Of a stretch of 64,000 nucleotides of DNA, positions 54,485-64,000 are shown piece after piece. The notes under the pieces were generated by a model. That model did not search any database, was not told the origin of the DNA, and saw only the letters and a program-made list of their open reading frames with translations. The stretch comes from Adhaeribacter pallidiroseus (GTDB lineage Bacteria; Bacteroidota; Bacteroidia; Cytophagales; Hymenobacteraceae). Location: contig NZ_QASA01000001.1 of assembly GCF_003340495.1 (NCBI RefSeq), positions 4,464,001-4,528,000 of the forward strand. Reading direction: 5' to 3'. How positions within the stretch are numbered: position 1 is the first letter of the stretch; every line of letters begins with the position of its first letter. Position numbers and translations under genes: made by a program.

Positions 54485-57400
54485 TTAAAAGATAGTGTTT
54501 TCAAAACCTGGCAAAGAACTACTATTCTTTATAAATGAACGTAAGGCATCATCAGCATACATAATAGAAGCAAACTGAGGCGCATAAGCTTGTCTTTCCT
54601 GCTTTTGCGTTTCAGATAAACCAAGGCTTTGCAACCGTTTTTTAAATAATTGTAAATAATGCGCCTGATTATTTACCTGAAATGGACTATGAGAAGCTAC
54701 TGTTAATAATACCTGTAAGGTTGGTTTACCAGCTTGGTTTAGAAAACGGTTATTAGTTACATTATATTGATATAATTCTTTATCACCGTACCCCCAGGTA
54801 AAGCCATTTTCAGATGGTAACTTAGGATAATTTTTGGGGAATGATTTAATATCATATAGATTATCAACTTTTTGAGCCTTTAAAAATCCGGACATATTGT
54901 CAAAATCAGCGTTGCCTCCGTAATAAAACGAAGTATTATATCCATTTGCCTTTAATATGCTGAATAAAGAAAGGTGTTCCGGCATAGGTTGCATCTCGTT
55001 AAATCCGCCTTTCCCAAATGGCAGCGATCCCAATAAAGAGGGTAGTACCGCAAAAGTGCGACCACCATTACTTAAAAAATTTTCCCAGTATAGGCTATGG
55101 TGAGATAAAGAATCCAGGAATGGCGTAAAACTACCTAAATAAGCATTTTCCTGGGTAAAAGCCCGGCCCAGACCTTCTACCATAATTATTACAACATGGG
55201 GAGGAGTAGTAGTTGATTTAAAAAATGGAGATAATACATCTGGGGTTCCGTTAACACGCAAAAACGGGTATTGCTTTTCCTGAACGTACTTTATTTCATT
55301 ATCCGGATTACTAGCAGTTTCCGAGCTTTCAGTTGCAGCCGGAAAAAGATAATCGTAGTTAGTAGTTACAAAATAAGCCAGTTTATTTTGAGAAAGGTTT
55401 TGGGCATACTCTTGGTTAATCCACGGCTTATTGCTAAATACCAGACCTGCCCCTAACCAACAAATGATAATTAACATTACGGCTAAATAAATCCACCGGG
55501 CTGTGTGCCGTAGCACCGGGCTGAACCAATAAAAAGTAGCAAAAAAAGCAAAGCCAATTCCAATTAAGGCTATACCATTTTTTATATTTACTTCTCCAGA
55601 CGCTCCCACCGTTTGTTGCAAATCCTGCCAGGAGTAGCTTTGAATATCGGCTCCCAAAGGCACCAAAGCTGTCTGAAAATAATGCATTAACCCAAATGAA
55701 ATCAAAGTAGTTAAAGCCATTATGGCGATGGTAGTAATGCGGGCTAATCGGGTACTTATCAGGGCAGATAAACAATAGATGGGCGCCAACAGCAGACTAA
55801 ATACCAGAAAAAAAGACAAATCATTTAAAATCGCTACACTAAAAACAACTGCCGGACTCTCTGGAAAGGAATGAATTAAGCCAGTTTGAAGAAAATCTAA
55901 ACCTCTTAACCCTAACCAAAATAAAAGCAAACAGGCAGATAGGGAAATATAATCCGTCAGGATAGTCCAGCCGTTATAAGTTGTACGAGGTTGCACTTCA
56001 GCATTTGCCGCTGCTCCTTGAAATCCTTGCCGCGTCATTTCCCCCCAGCTCGTATCTTTACGCACTAAATCCATAATTCCCCGGATAGATGACCAGACCA
56101 CAAAAGGATGGAAAAGAAACGGCTCCAGCAAAGCGGTAAAAATTAGTTTACCTACTTCTCCTCTTTTCTTATATTGATTAAAGGTAGCCACCTCCATCAG
56201 AATGGCAAAAACAGAAAACAGCCAACCAAAAATGAGAATAAAGGCTGTTAAGGCTAAAAAGTAAGGCCAGTTAATCAATCCCATTATTGCTAAAGCAATA
56301 AAAAAAACCATGCCTCCAAATTCAATTACCGGAGCTAATAATTCAAAAAAGAACCAATACGGATAACTTAAAAGACCTAAGATGCCGTAACGGGGATTTA
56401 AAAAAAGTTTTTGATGTATTCTTAAAGTTTCAATAGTCCCCCGCATCCAACGGTTGCGCTGGCGACCTAATATCTTATAAGAAGCTGGGGCCTCTGTCCA
56501 GCATAAAGGATCCGGAACAAAGGCTACTTTATAGGGTATTTGCCGATCAGCCATATAACGGCGCATCCGGACTACCAACTCCATATCTTCCCCAACTGTT
56601 TTAGGATTATAACCTCCGGCTTCAATCGCTATTTTGCGGTCGAAAGCGCCAAAAGCACCGGAAATCAGCAACAAACCGTTAAGGCGACTCCAGGCCATCC
56701 GTCCCAGCAAAAAGGCGCGAATGTATTCCAAAGCCTGGAATCGAGGTAATAATTGTTTAGGTAAGTTTACCTCTACTAACTTACCATTCTCAAATACACA
56801 AGAATTGGCAATACGTACTACTCCGCCAGCAGCAATCACCTTTTTATCGGATTCTTCCATAAAAGGCTTTAAAAGCTTTAACAAAGCATCTTGCTCCAGA
56901 ATACAATCTACATCAATACAAACCAAATATTGGTGGCTCGCCAGATTGATACCTGCATTCAGTGCATCAGCTTTACCCCCGTTTTCCTTATCAATAACTA
57001 CTAATTTGCCATATACGGGATTAGTACTTTTATAAACGGCCCTTACGCGCTTGGTTGGTAGTTGCTCGTTATATACTACTAAGTTGTTGTGCGTACTATT
57101 AGTGCTTTTATAAATAGCATTTACTTGCTTACTCGGCAGTTGTTCGTTATAAGAAACAGTAGCTTGTTCCAGTTGATAAGCGGCAATAAGCTTTTGCATG
57201 GAATCATCTTTACTACCATCGTTAATAATAATTAACTCTAATTGATTGTAATAAATATTTAGAAGAGAACGAACATTTTCAACAATGTTAGCACCTTCGT
57301 TGTAAGCAGGAGCTAGTATACTTACCGAGGGAGCATAAGGCGATGAAGCCAGCAGGGTATAATCGGTTAATCGGCTTTTTCGAAAATAAGTAAGAGCCTC

Positions 57401-57496
57401 CGCAATAGCAAATATGCCTAAAGCAATGTAGCAACAAAGTAAAGCTATAGCATATACCAAAATCCCATACTCAAACAAATTGTACAAAAGCGCCAT
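54485..57496 (-). CDS. Glycosyltransferase family 2 plus sulfatase fusion (frameshifted)
   Basis: 1,003 residues as read. Residues about 1-480 are a membrane GT2 synthase of the PgaC type: VSILAPAYNEG, IINDGS, the DxD motif in CIDVDC, GED near 301 and RQRNRWMRG. Several membrane helices follow (about 520-690). Then comes a sulfatase/phosphoethanolamine-transferase domain with VIIMVEGLG and the presumed catalytic Thr in NGGRTFAVLPS. It ends at ENTIF where an A4 run (54487-54490) appears to have lost one base; the metal-binding GDH lies beyond. Two 26-residue tandem copies occupy 116-167. Confidence 0.85.
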   Translation of the reverse strand: MALLYNLFEYGILVYAIALLCCYIALGIFAIAEALTYFRKSRLTDYTLLASSPYAPSVSILAPAYNEGANIVENVRSLLNIYYNQLELIIINDGSKDDSMQKLIAAYQLEQATVSYNEQLPSKQVNAIYKSTNSTHNNLVVYNEQLPTKRVRAVYKSTNPVYGKLVVIDKENGGKADALNAGINLASHQYLVCIDVDCILEQDALLKLLKPFMEESDKKVIAAGGVVRIANSCVFENGKLVEVNLPKQLLPRFQALEYIRAFLLGRMAWSRLNGLLLISGAFGAFDRKIAIEAGGYNPKTVGEDMELVVRMRRYMADRQIPYKVAFVPDPLCWTEAPASYKILGRQRNRWMRGTIETLRIHQKLFLNPRYGILGLLSYPYWFFFELLAPVIEFGGMVFFIALAIMGLINWPYFLALTAFILIFGWLFSVFAILMEVATFNQYKKRGEVGKLIFTALLEPFLFHPFVVWSSIRGIMDLVRKDTSWGEMTRQGFQGAAANAEVQPRTTYNGWTILTDYISLSACLLLFWLGLRGLDFLQTGLIHSFPESPAVVFSVAILNDLSFFLVFSLLLAPIYCLSALISTRLARITTIAIMALTTLISFGLMHYFQTALVPLGADIQSYSWQDLQQTVGASGEVNIKNGIALIGIGFAFFATFYWFSPVLRHTARWIYLAVMLIIICWLGAGLVFSNKPWINQEYAQNLSQNKLAYFVTTNYDYLFPAATESSETASNPDNEIKYVQEKQYPFLRVNGTPDVLSPFFKSTTTPPHVVIIMVEGLGRAFTQENAYLGSFTPFLDSLSHHSLYWENFLSNGGRTFAVLPSLLGSLPFGKGGFNEMQPMPEHLSLFSILKANGYNTSFYYGGNADFDNMSGFLKAQKVDNLYDIKSFPKNYPKLPSENGFTWGYGDKELYQYNVTNNRFLNQAGKPTLQVLLTVASHSPFQVNNQAHYLQLFKKRLQSLGLSETQKQERQAYAPQFASIMYADDALRSFIKNSSSLPGFENTIF
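56996..57151 (-). repeat. 26-codon tandem duplication in the glycosyltransferase
   Basis: Residues 116-141 (starting YNEQLPSKQVNAIYKSTN) and 142-167 (starting YNEQLPTKRVRAVYKSTN) are tandem copies. The DNA of the two copies has diverged, so the duplication is old. It lies between the first nucleotide-binding motif and the ENGGKADALN motif of the catalytic core. Confidence 0.8.
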
Positions 57497-57540
57497 TTAT
57501 CTTGATCTATTTTTAAATTTTTGCCCCAAAAATGCTCAAG

Positions 57541-58566
57541 CTAATTCAACAATTGTAAAAGGGCCTTATTGGCTAATAGCCGGATGTCTGGATCTGTAGT
57601 CTCTTGTAATTGTTGAAAAAAGGTTAACTCATTATCTGTTCCAGTTTTTACGATTTCGGATAGAATTGCCATTTGCAAATTTTTGTTAGTTTCTTGAGCA
57701 AAAAGCTGCAGCAAAGTAGTTGCAGCCAAGGTTGATGGTATTTCGCCCAAGCAGGCAATGGCTTGCCGGCGAATTATTTCTTCCGGCCGGCTCAAACATG
57801 CAATTACTTCGTTTAAAAAATTACCAGCATGTTGTGCCCCTATCAGCTTCAAGGCAAATTGTACCACACTCGCGTTAGGTGATTGCAACCAACGGCAAAC
57901 ATCTTCTTCTGAATGGATAGGGTGGTTTGCTAATAACTCTAATAATTTGATTTGGTGCCACTCCGTTAATGGATAAAGCAGATTTTCAAAGAAACTGAGC
58001 CCTTGATATTGGTGCAGGAACACCAAAGCAATCTGGGCCTCCATGCGTACTATCGGATGCTGGTGATTAATGAAAGAAAAAATTTCCTGCTCCGTATCTA
58101 ATTGATTCATAATAGCTAGGTCCTGAATACCTTTCGCTATTGTGTTCCATTGACGATTGCGTAAGCGAGCTACAGAAATCTTATTTAAACCTAATTGACG
58201 GTATAACATCTCTATATTTTTCTCAGGCTGACCGCTGACCCCTTTCTTCAGCAGCTTTAACTCATGCAATAATTCTTCCTTTGCCAGATCTTGCTTTAGT
58301 AATATTTGAATACTTTCTGGAACCAGAAAACTCTGATGAGTCTCATCTGGTTCTTCGAGAATAATACCAACAAGCCAGTCCTTCATTTGAGCTTGGATAT
58401 TTTTCCGCCGGATAGCTATTCTATTTTTTTGAATCAAAATGCCCACCATACAAATAATAAGAATTAAGATAACACCGGTAAATATGCCAACAGCCACATA
58501 AAATATGGTTGGACTAATAAGAGTTACGGAATTAAGAAGCAACAGGGTAAAGGTTGATAATGCCAC
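57541..58566 (-). CDS. Membrane-anchored HEAT-repeat protein
   Basis: 341 residues: an N-terminal membrane helix (about 18-45), a linker, then HEAT-type helical repeats over the C-terminal 190 residues (for example EEIIRRQAIACLGEIPSTLA). HEAT repeats mediate protein contacts. It lies 44 bases upstream of the GT2-sulfatase gene and just after the response regulator, so it likely belongs to the same complex or regulatory unit. No enzyme motif. Confidence 0.82.
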   Translation of the reverse strand: MALSTFTLLLLNSVTLISPTIFYVAVGIFTGVILILIICMVGILIQKNRIAIRRKNIQAQMKDWLVGIILEEPDETHQSFLVPESIQILLKQDLAKEELLHELKLLKKGVSGQPEKNIEMLYRQLGLNKISVARLRNRQWNTIAKGIQDLAIMNQLDTEQEIFSFINHQHPIVRMEAQIALVFLHQYQGLSFFENLLYPLTEWHQIKLLELLANHPIHSEEDVCRWLQSPNASVVQFALKLIGAQHAGNFLNEVIACLSRPEEIIRRQAIACLGEIPSTLAATTLLQLFAQETNKNLQMAILSEIVKTGTDNELTFFQQLQETTDPDIRLLANKALLQLLN

Positions 58567-58616
58567 CTGGAAAGTTTTAAACTTTAGTAAAAGTAATGTA
58601 CCTGTTCTTTAAAGAA

Positions 58617-58979
58617 TTAAATAGTTGATAATGCAAAACGACGGACCCGCAAGGCTAATTCATTTGGACTAAATGGTTTAGTGATGTAATCATCAGCGCC
58701 TAAGGTAAAAGCCTCTACTACCACATTTTCCTGACCCATTGCCGACAAAACAATTACCGGAACAGGCTTTTCCTGTTTTTTAACAAAACTTAAAACCTCC
58801 AACCCCGAGGCAAAAGGCATCATAATATCAGTGATAACTAGATCAGGGCTATGTTTTTGTAACAAAGTCAAGGCTTCTTGGCCATTATTAGCAATAAGAA
58901 CTTCATGACCGTCTTTCTTAAGCCGGAACTGCATGGTAGCTAATGTGATTGATTCGTCTTCTGCGACTAAAATTTTCAT
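58617..58979 (-). CDS. Single-domain response regulator (CheY-like)
   Basis: 120 residues, a receiver domain alone: acidic pair E7/D8, phospho-acceptor D51 (VITDIMMP), S79, and K101 (YITKPFSP). No output domain, so it acts by protein contact. Nine bases after the hybrid kinase gene, which should be its phosphate source. Confidence 0.93.
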   Translation of the reverse strand: MKILVAEDESITLATMQFRLKKDGHEVLIANNGQEALTLLQKHSPDLVITDIMMPFASGLEVLSFVKKQEKPVPVIVLSAMGQENVVVEAFTLGADDYITKPFSPNELALRVRRFALSTI

Positions 58980-58988
58980 AAGATTAAT

Positions 58989-61900
58989 TTATATATTGGC
59001 TAAAATGGTAATAAGTTGTTTTTCTACTTCTTGCTGAATCGCTGGTAATAATTTAGGGTAAAGGGAAAGGCACCTATCCAGTAAAGGCTCTATCCCATCC
59101 ATATTTTGTTGCCCATGAACCTTCTTCTCCATCTCAACAATTAACTCGTACATTTCCTCCATGTAAACGGAGGCTAGACTGCCTTTAGCCTTATGTGCTT
59201 TTTCTAAGAAATCCTTACAATTTCCAGAAGGCAATATGCTTTTAAGTTCTTGCAAATAAGAAGGCATCTTCTCAACGAAGAGATCAAAAACCATTCTGAT
59301 GTATTCCGGATCTTCCAGTTCTAATAAGCGGCTGATATCAAATCCTGAAACCATTACTGTAGCAGTACTGGGCGAGATTACGGTAGTAGAGCTAACTGCA
59401 ATTGCCGGACCATTCGTTTCTACCTGATAATGCTTTGGTGTTTGCTGCTGCGAAATTGACAAGAATTGCTCTAACGCTCGAGCCAGATCCACCATATCAA
59501 AAGGTTTGGCCATATAGTCGGAGGCTCCGATCTCTAAGCATCGTTCCTTTTCATTGCGCAACACACTAGCTGTTAGCACCACAATCGGTATTTCTAATTG
59601 GAGCTTCTGCCGAATATAAGTAATAGCCTCAAACCCATTCATAACGGGCATGCGCAAATCCATAAAGATGATATCAAACTGCTCTCCGGATTCTAAAATC
59701 TGGATGGCCTCTCCGCCGTGCTGGGCAATAAGTAAATCTATGTGAAACTGCTTTAGGCTAGAAGCTAATACGGCCTGATTAATATCATTATCTTCTACTA
59801 TTAAGGCGCGTTTGCCATTATAGCTCTTTTTAAGCGGGCTCGGCTCATTGCGGCGATAGAGGTTTACTACTGCATCCGAATCTTTGGCAATAGCATAAGG
59901 AAGGCAGAAGGAAAAACTGGTCCCTTTGCCTTTTGTACTCTCTACTGAAATGGTTCCGCCTTGCATTTCAATGAGCCTTCTGGTAATAGCTAATCCCAGT
60001 CCAGTACCGCCGTATTTACTAGCAATGTCAGTGGAACCTTGGGCAAAGTTGTCAAAAATATAATGCAGACTGTTAGCATCAATACCTACTCCGGAATCAG
60101 TAACTACAAACTCAATTACTACCTGATCTGGTGTTTTACTTTGGAGCGAAGCTTCCAGTCGTACAAAACCTTTCTCCGTAAACTTGATAGCATTGCTTAG
60201 CAAATTACTAAGAATCTGATTCAGACGGTGGGGATCTCCAACTAGCAGTTCCGGAATAAAATGATCAGCAGAAGCCACTAACCGTAGCCCTTTTTCCTGG
60301 GCTCTTTCTTTAAAAAACGGGATTGTACCAGCAATGGACTCGTTAAAATCAAAGGCTAACTCTTCCAAAGTGAGAATACCAGCCTTTAATTTAGATAGGT
60401 CTAGAATATTATTAATTAAGCTAAGCAGCGTATTAGAAGATTGTTTAATAATTTGCAGGCGGCCTTTTTGGTCGGGTTGCAGCGAAGAGGATACCAACAA
60501 TAAATTTGCCATCCCGATGATACCGTTCATAGGGGTACGTAACTCATGGCTCATGTTAGCCAAGAATTGCTCTTGTAAGCGCTCAGCATGTTCCGCGTTT
60601 TCCCGGGCTTGAATTAATTGCTGCTGGTGTTTTACCTGTTCGGTAATATCTTTAGCAAGGGTGCAAATACCAAATAAGCGTTTATGCCGATCATATAACG
60701 GAAATTTAACAATCTCCATTTCCAGAACTTGGCCATCCGACAGCACTATTTGTTGGTTCCATTCCATAGATTTTATAGCCGGCGGACCCTCGTTTTCGTT
60801 TATTGAAAACTCCGCCAGAGCCGCCTGATCATCGGAAATAGCTTTTAATTGATTACCTCTTTCATTTTCTTGATCTAGATTGAACAGTGTTAAAAAAGCT
60901 TTATTGGCGAAAATGTATTTACCTTCAATATCTTTAATAAGAATAGATTGTGGAGAATAATCAAGAATAGCCTTAAAGCGATATTGAAATTCTTCTTTCT
61001 CCGCATTAGCAATATCCATTGCCTTTTCAATCTTTCTTCTTTCTGTAATATCTTTAGCTGAACAGCAAAGACCGGTAATATTTCCTTCATTATCCCTTAC
61101 CGGAAAATAAGTTGAATGGTAAACATCTTCTTTTAAAGATAAAGACCGCTCATCCTCCCATTTTTCTCCGGCTAATACTTTTTGATATACGGAGAGCAGT
61201 TTATCTTGAAGCTCTGATTCAAACAAGGCCGGAAAATTATCCCCAATTTTACAGTCTACTCCATAGCCTTGCTTTATTACACTCCTGCATTGCTCATTCA
61301 GCAATACTAACCGGCAGTTTACATCCAACAGGTAAATAGCTTCCTGAGAACTTGTTAGAATAGACTTTATATTTTTCTCTGATTCTTGCAACCGCATCTC
61401 AGCGTGCTTTCTTTCCGTAATATCCTGAGAAGTACCGTACAACCGGATTATTAATCCATTCGCATCTGTTTGACTATTACCAAGTAAGTGTAAATTCCGG
61501 TGTTCTCCTTTAAGCGTAGTAATGCGACACTCCACATCAAAAGGTTCTCCGTTAGTTAATGCCTCTTTAATCGTCTGCTCAATAAGACCTCGGTCAGCTT
61601 CATCCACAAAATCAAGGAAAGAAGCAGATGGCGCCTGGAAATACGCTGCATCTATATCAAATATTCGATAGAGTTGCTCCGAACAGGATAACTTTCTAGT
61701 ATCCACATCCAGGTTCCAAGAGCCGATTTTAGCTATTCGCTGCGCTTCTGTTAATGCGGCTTCACTCTGCCGGATCTGCTCCGAAGTTATTTTACTTTCG
61801 GTTATATCTATTAAAATATTAATACCTCCAGTTACCTGGCCAGTAACATCATGACTCAGAACAGTATGTGGCATAATGTGGCGTCGGCTACCATCAGGGC

Positions 61901-63650
61901 ACTCCATAATAATCTCCAGATTGTCTGCGGCAACTTTATTGCTAAGGGCTAAAGCCATTGGACAGTTTTCACGAGCCAGAATTTGCCCGTTAGCATTGTA
62001 CAAGTTATGGGAGCCGCACCAGAACTCCTGATCCACATCAGGCTCTCTGCCCCATAATTCTACTGCCGCTTTGTTAAAAAGCTTAATGCAGCCATTTACA
62101 TCGCAGGTATAAACCGCTGCAGGTAAATCCTGAATTAGTTGGCGAAAATTCCATTCACTTTCTTCTATTCTTTTCCTTGTCAATACCTGCTCACTTACAT
62201 CTACACCAAAAAAGTAGATCTCTTCTACAATGCCATCGCTGTTACAATACGGTTGAAAAAGCATGTCCAGGTAAATAGTATTAAGCTGGCCATTACTATC
62301 GCGGCCTAGTTGTAAAACTTGCTCTGTTTCACGATAGCTTTCACCAGTTTTATAGACTAGATCTAACTTTTCCTGAAAGGCTTGGTGAGCTAAATCCGGG
62401 AATGCTTCTGCTACGGTCTTGCCAAGCACTTGCCGCCCACCAATCAGACGATCGAATAACAGATTAGTTAATACATACCGATGGTCAGCACCTTTGAAAA
62501 CGCAAATACTAACCGGAGCCTGCATAAACAAATTATTAAACCGCCGTTGCTCGTTCGAGATAGCCTTCTCCAATAAACTATTTGCTTTTTGCACTGCCAG
62601 AGCATCCTTTACTCGCTCAGTTACATCCCCGAAATGAGAAACAATGGCTCGGATACTTGGCTGTTGAAGCAAATTAGTGGTATTACTTTCTACCCAAACC
62701 AAATGACCACTTTTATGCTGAAGTTGGATTAACTTCTGAATTGGTTGGCCAGGAGAGCTTAACACTTCCTGATTATATTGAGTTACCTGTTCTAAGCCTT
62801 TCGCCGGATAGCTTAAAAGAGTAAACCCTGGTTGTGCTGCCTCTTCCTTAGTAAAGCCAAAAATTCTTTCAGCCGTTGAACTCCAGTAAACAATATTCAA
62901 ATGTTCATCCCGTAATACAATCGCTTCACTGCTATTTTCAATTAAAGCCATAAAGCGATCCTGGCTCTGCTGCAGTTGTTCGCGGGCAATTTTCTTGTCA
63001 GCAAGGTTGGTCCAGCCTCTTTTAAGGACATAGATTAATAATAAAACAAAAAGAGCAAGACCTAACAGAAGAATTAGATTAATCTGAAAAGCAATTTCTT
63101 CACTTTCTTTCTTTTGTTTTTTCAGAACAGAAAGCTCATGTGCGTGCATAGCATTCACTATTTCCCGGATTTTATCCATTTGGATTTTACCCTTATTAGT
63201 GGCAACCAAGCGCAAAGCGGCATCTAAACCTTTTTCCTGTCGAACTTTTATAGTTAAACGAGATAAGGCGATTTTTTTGTTAAGATGTTGCAATAAAAGC
63301 TTTCGATAATTTTCCTGAACAGAATCAAATCGAACCAGCTCTTTCAAGTGAGAAAAAACTTTTTCTAAACTATCCTCAGCCATTTTAAAAGGCTCTTTGT
63401 AAGCGGCATTGTTTGTAATTACAAATCCACGGGCGCCCGTTTCATAATCTTTTGCCAAAGAAACAACTCTTTCTATCTGGTATATTCTTTCCTGAGAATG
63501 TATCACTCTCTGAGCATGTTCATTTTTCCAGCCCAGATTATAATAAATACTATAAACCAGTATAGAAAACACTAGCAAGATTATAGAGAATACAATAAGT
63601 AGCCTTTTAAATTCTTGGCTACTTTTGATAACGTGGTAAAAATTAATCAT
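58989..63650 (-). CDS. Hybrid histidine kinase with CHASE3, PAS array, receiver and HPt
   Basis: 1,553 residues. Order: membrane helix (about 18-38), CHASE3-type periplasmic sensor (about 45-180), second helix (about 192-211), about six PAS domains (225-1010), HisKA with MSHELRTPMNG (His near 1035), HATPase (about 1140-1265, with GTGLGLAI), a receiver domain (about 1285-1400, FMDLRMPVMNG) and a C-terminal HPt domain (His in AHKAKGSLAS near 1485). It is a complete phosphorelay in one chain. Operon order kinase, response regulator, HEAT protein, GT2-sulfatase suggests control of a surface polysaccharide. Confidence 0.93.
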   Translation of the reverse strand: MINFYHVIKSSQEFKRLLIVFSIILLVFSILVYSIYYNLGWKNEHAQRVIHSQERIYQIERVVSLAKDYETGARGFVITNNAAYKEPFKMAEDSLEKVFSHLKELVRFDSVQENYRKLLLQHLNKKIALSRLTIKVRQEKGLDAALRLVATNKGKIQMDKIREIVNAMHAHELSVLKKQKKESEEIAFQINLILLLGLALFVLLLIYVLKRGWTNLADKKIAREQLQQSQDRFMALIENSSEAIVLRDEHLNIVYWSSTAERIFGFTKEEAAQPGFTLLSYPAKGLEQVTQYNQEVLSSPGQPIQKLIQLQHKSGHLVWVESNTTNLLQQPSIRAIVSHFGDVTERVKDALAVQKANSLLEKAISNEQRRFNNLFMQAPVSICVFKGADHRYVLTNLLFDRLIGGRQVLGKTVAEAFPDLAHQAFQEKLDLVYKTGESYRETEQVLQLGRDSNGQLNTIYLDMLFQPYCNSDGIVEEIYFFGVDVSEQVLTRKRIEESEWNFRQLIQDLPAAVYTCDVNGCIKLFNKAAVELWGREPDVDQEFWCGSHNLYNANGQILARENCPMALALSNKVAADNLEIIMECPDGSRRHIMPHTVLSHDVTGQVTGGINILIDITESKITSEQIRQSEAALTEAQRIAKIGSWNLDVDTRKLSCSEQLYRIFDIDAAYFQAPSASFLDFVDEADRGLIEQTIKEALTNGEPFDVECRITTLKGEHRNLHLLGNSQTDANGLIIRLYGTSQDITERKHAEMRLQESEKNIKSILTSSQEAIYLLDVNCRLVLLNEQCRSVIKQGYGVDCKIGDNFPALFESELQDKLLSVYQKVLAGEKWEDERSLSLKEDVYHSTYFPVRDNEGNITGLCCSAKDITERRKIEKAMDIANAEKEEFQYRFKAILDYSPQSILIKDIEGKYIFANKAFLTLFNLDQENERGNQLKAISDDQAALAEFSINENEGPPAIKSMEWNQQIVLSDGQVLEMEIVKFPLYDRHKRLFGICTLAKDITEQVKHQQQLIQARENAEHAERLQEQFLANMSHELRTPMNGIIGMANLLLVSSSLQPDQKGRLQIIKQSSNTLLSLINNILDLSKLKAGILTLEELAFDFNESIAGTIPFFKERAQEKGLRLVASADHFIPELLVGDPHRLNQILSNLLSNAIKFTEKGFVRLEASLQSKTPDQVVIEFVVTDSGVGIDANSLHYIFDNFAQGSTDIASKYGGTGLGLAITRRLIEMQGGTISVESTKGKGTSFSFCLPYAIAKDSDAVVNLYRRNEPSPLKKSYNGKRALIVEDNDINQAVLASSLKQFHIDLLIAQHGGEAIQILESGEQFDIIFMDLRMPVMNGFEAITYIRQKLQLEIPIVVLTASVLRNEKERCLEIGASDYMAKPFDMVDLARALEQFLSISQQQTPKHYQVETNGPAIAVSSTTVISPSTATVMVSGFDISRLLELEDPEYIRMVFDLFVEKMPSYLQELKSILPSGNCKDFLEKAHKAKGSLASVYMEEMYELIVEMEKKVHGQQNMDGIEPLLDRCLSLYPKLLPAIQQEVEKQLITILANI

Positions 63651-64000
63651 GCTGTATTATTAAAACACAATTCACGTAAAAATTTAAAAAATTATTATTT
63701 ATCATTAAGTTTTTCACGACTTCATCAAAACTAACTAAAAGCAACTTCTTGCCGCACAAAATATAATTTATAATTATTCGGTATTTAAAAGTAAACAGTT
63801 AAATTCTAAAAACAATACCCTTATTAGAAAAATTATATTTATTGTTAAATTTTAAACAACATTTTTGCATTTAATAACAATAAAAGCAACATATACTTAT
63901 ACATAATTCAATTACTATTGAAAAAAAATGGTAATCTTAAATTTAGCACAATATAACTTTATTAATTTTAAATTTTCGTTTATAGCCTTAACCATTATAG
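63651..64000. other. AT-rich upstream region of the kinase gene
   Basis: 350 very AT-rich bases, presumably the promoter region of the kinase operon. No gene or RNA recognised up to the window end. Confidence 0.4.

Overview
The window looks like a chromosomal segment of a Bacteroidota bacterium, most likely order Cytophagales and close to Hymenobacteraceae (the family level is inference). Supporting signs are a SusC/SusD pair, a giant secreted repeat protein with a C-terminal type IX secretion sorting domain, a Bacteroidota-type tyrosine integrase, starts without clear Shine-Dalgarno sequences, and several TAnnTTTG-like -7 boxes.

Region 1 (1-4.6 kb) is host-like: three aldo/keto reductases in one minus-strand operon, divergent from an AraC-type regulator. 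Region 2 (about 4.6-35.5 kb) appears to be an integrated element. It ends on the right at a tRNA-Leu(CAA) gene with an adjacent tyrosine integrase; its left end is not resolved. Inside it are an Ig-like repeat protein, a decayed IS5-type transposase, an AT-rich block of hypothetical genes (one with a HEPN-like motif), and then a compact co-directional module (10.3-30.5 kb). That module encodes many small single-membrane-segment proteins, a lytic transglycosylase, a transglutaminase-like cysteine protein, several beta-rich structural candidates with spike or fibre-like proteins, a GH108 lysozyme, a holin-like/spanin-like lysis gene, a DarB/Strawberry-notch-type methyltransferase-helicase and a RadA-like ATPase. 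No terminase, portal, HK97-type capsid, tape-measure or tail-tube gene is recognisable. The best reading is a temperate, tailless, membrane-containing phage-like element of a type I do not recognise; this is the most interesting part of the window. Between it and the integrase lies an AT-rich cargo island: a Fic protein with a convergent VbhA-like antitoxin, a frameshifted TIR-domain gene, and a PIN-domain pair.

Region 3 (35.5-64 kb) is host chromosome: a radical SAM/SPASM enzyme, a small membrane protein, a SusD/SusC pair, a gamma-carbonic-anhydrase-like protein, the 1,515-residue repeat protein, a DUF2721-like membrane protein, an M23 peptidase lipoprotein, queA, a YaiO-like TPR/beta-barrel protein, and a minus-strand signalling/envelope cluster (hybrid histidine kinase, response regulator, HEAT-repeat membrane protein, and a glycosyltransferase-sulfatase fusion broken by a one-base frameshift). 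Three coding disruptions or possible slippage sites fall at homopolymer runs, so read error, mutation and programmed slippage all need to be separated.
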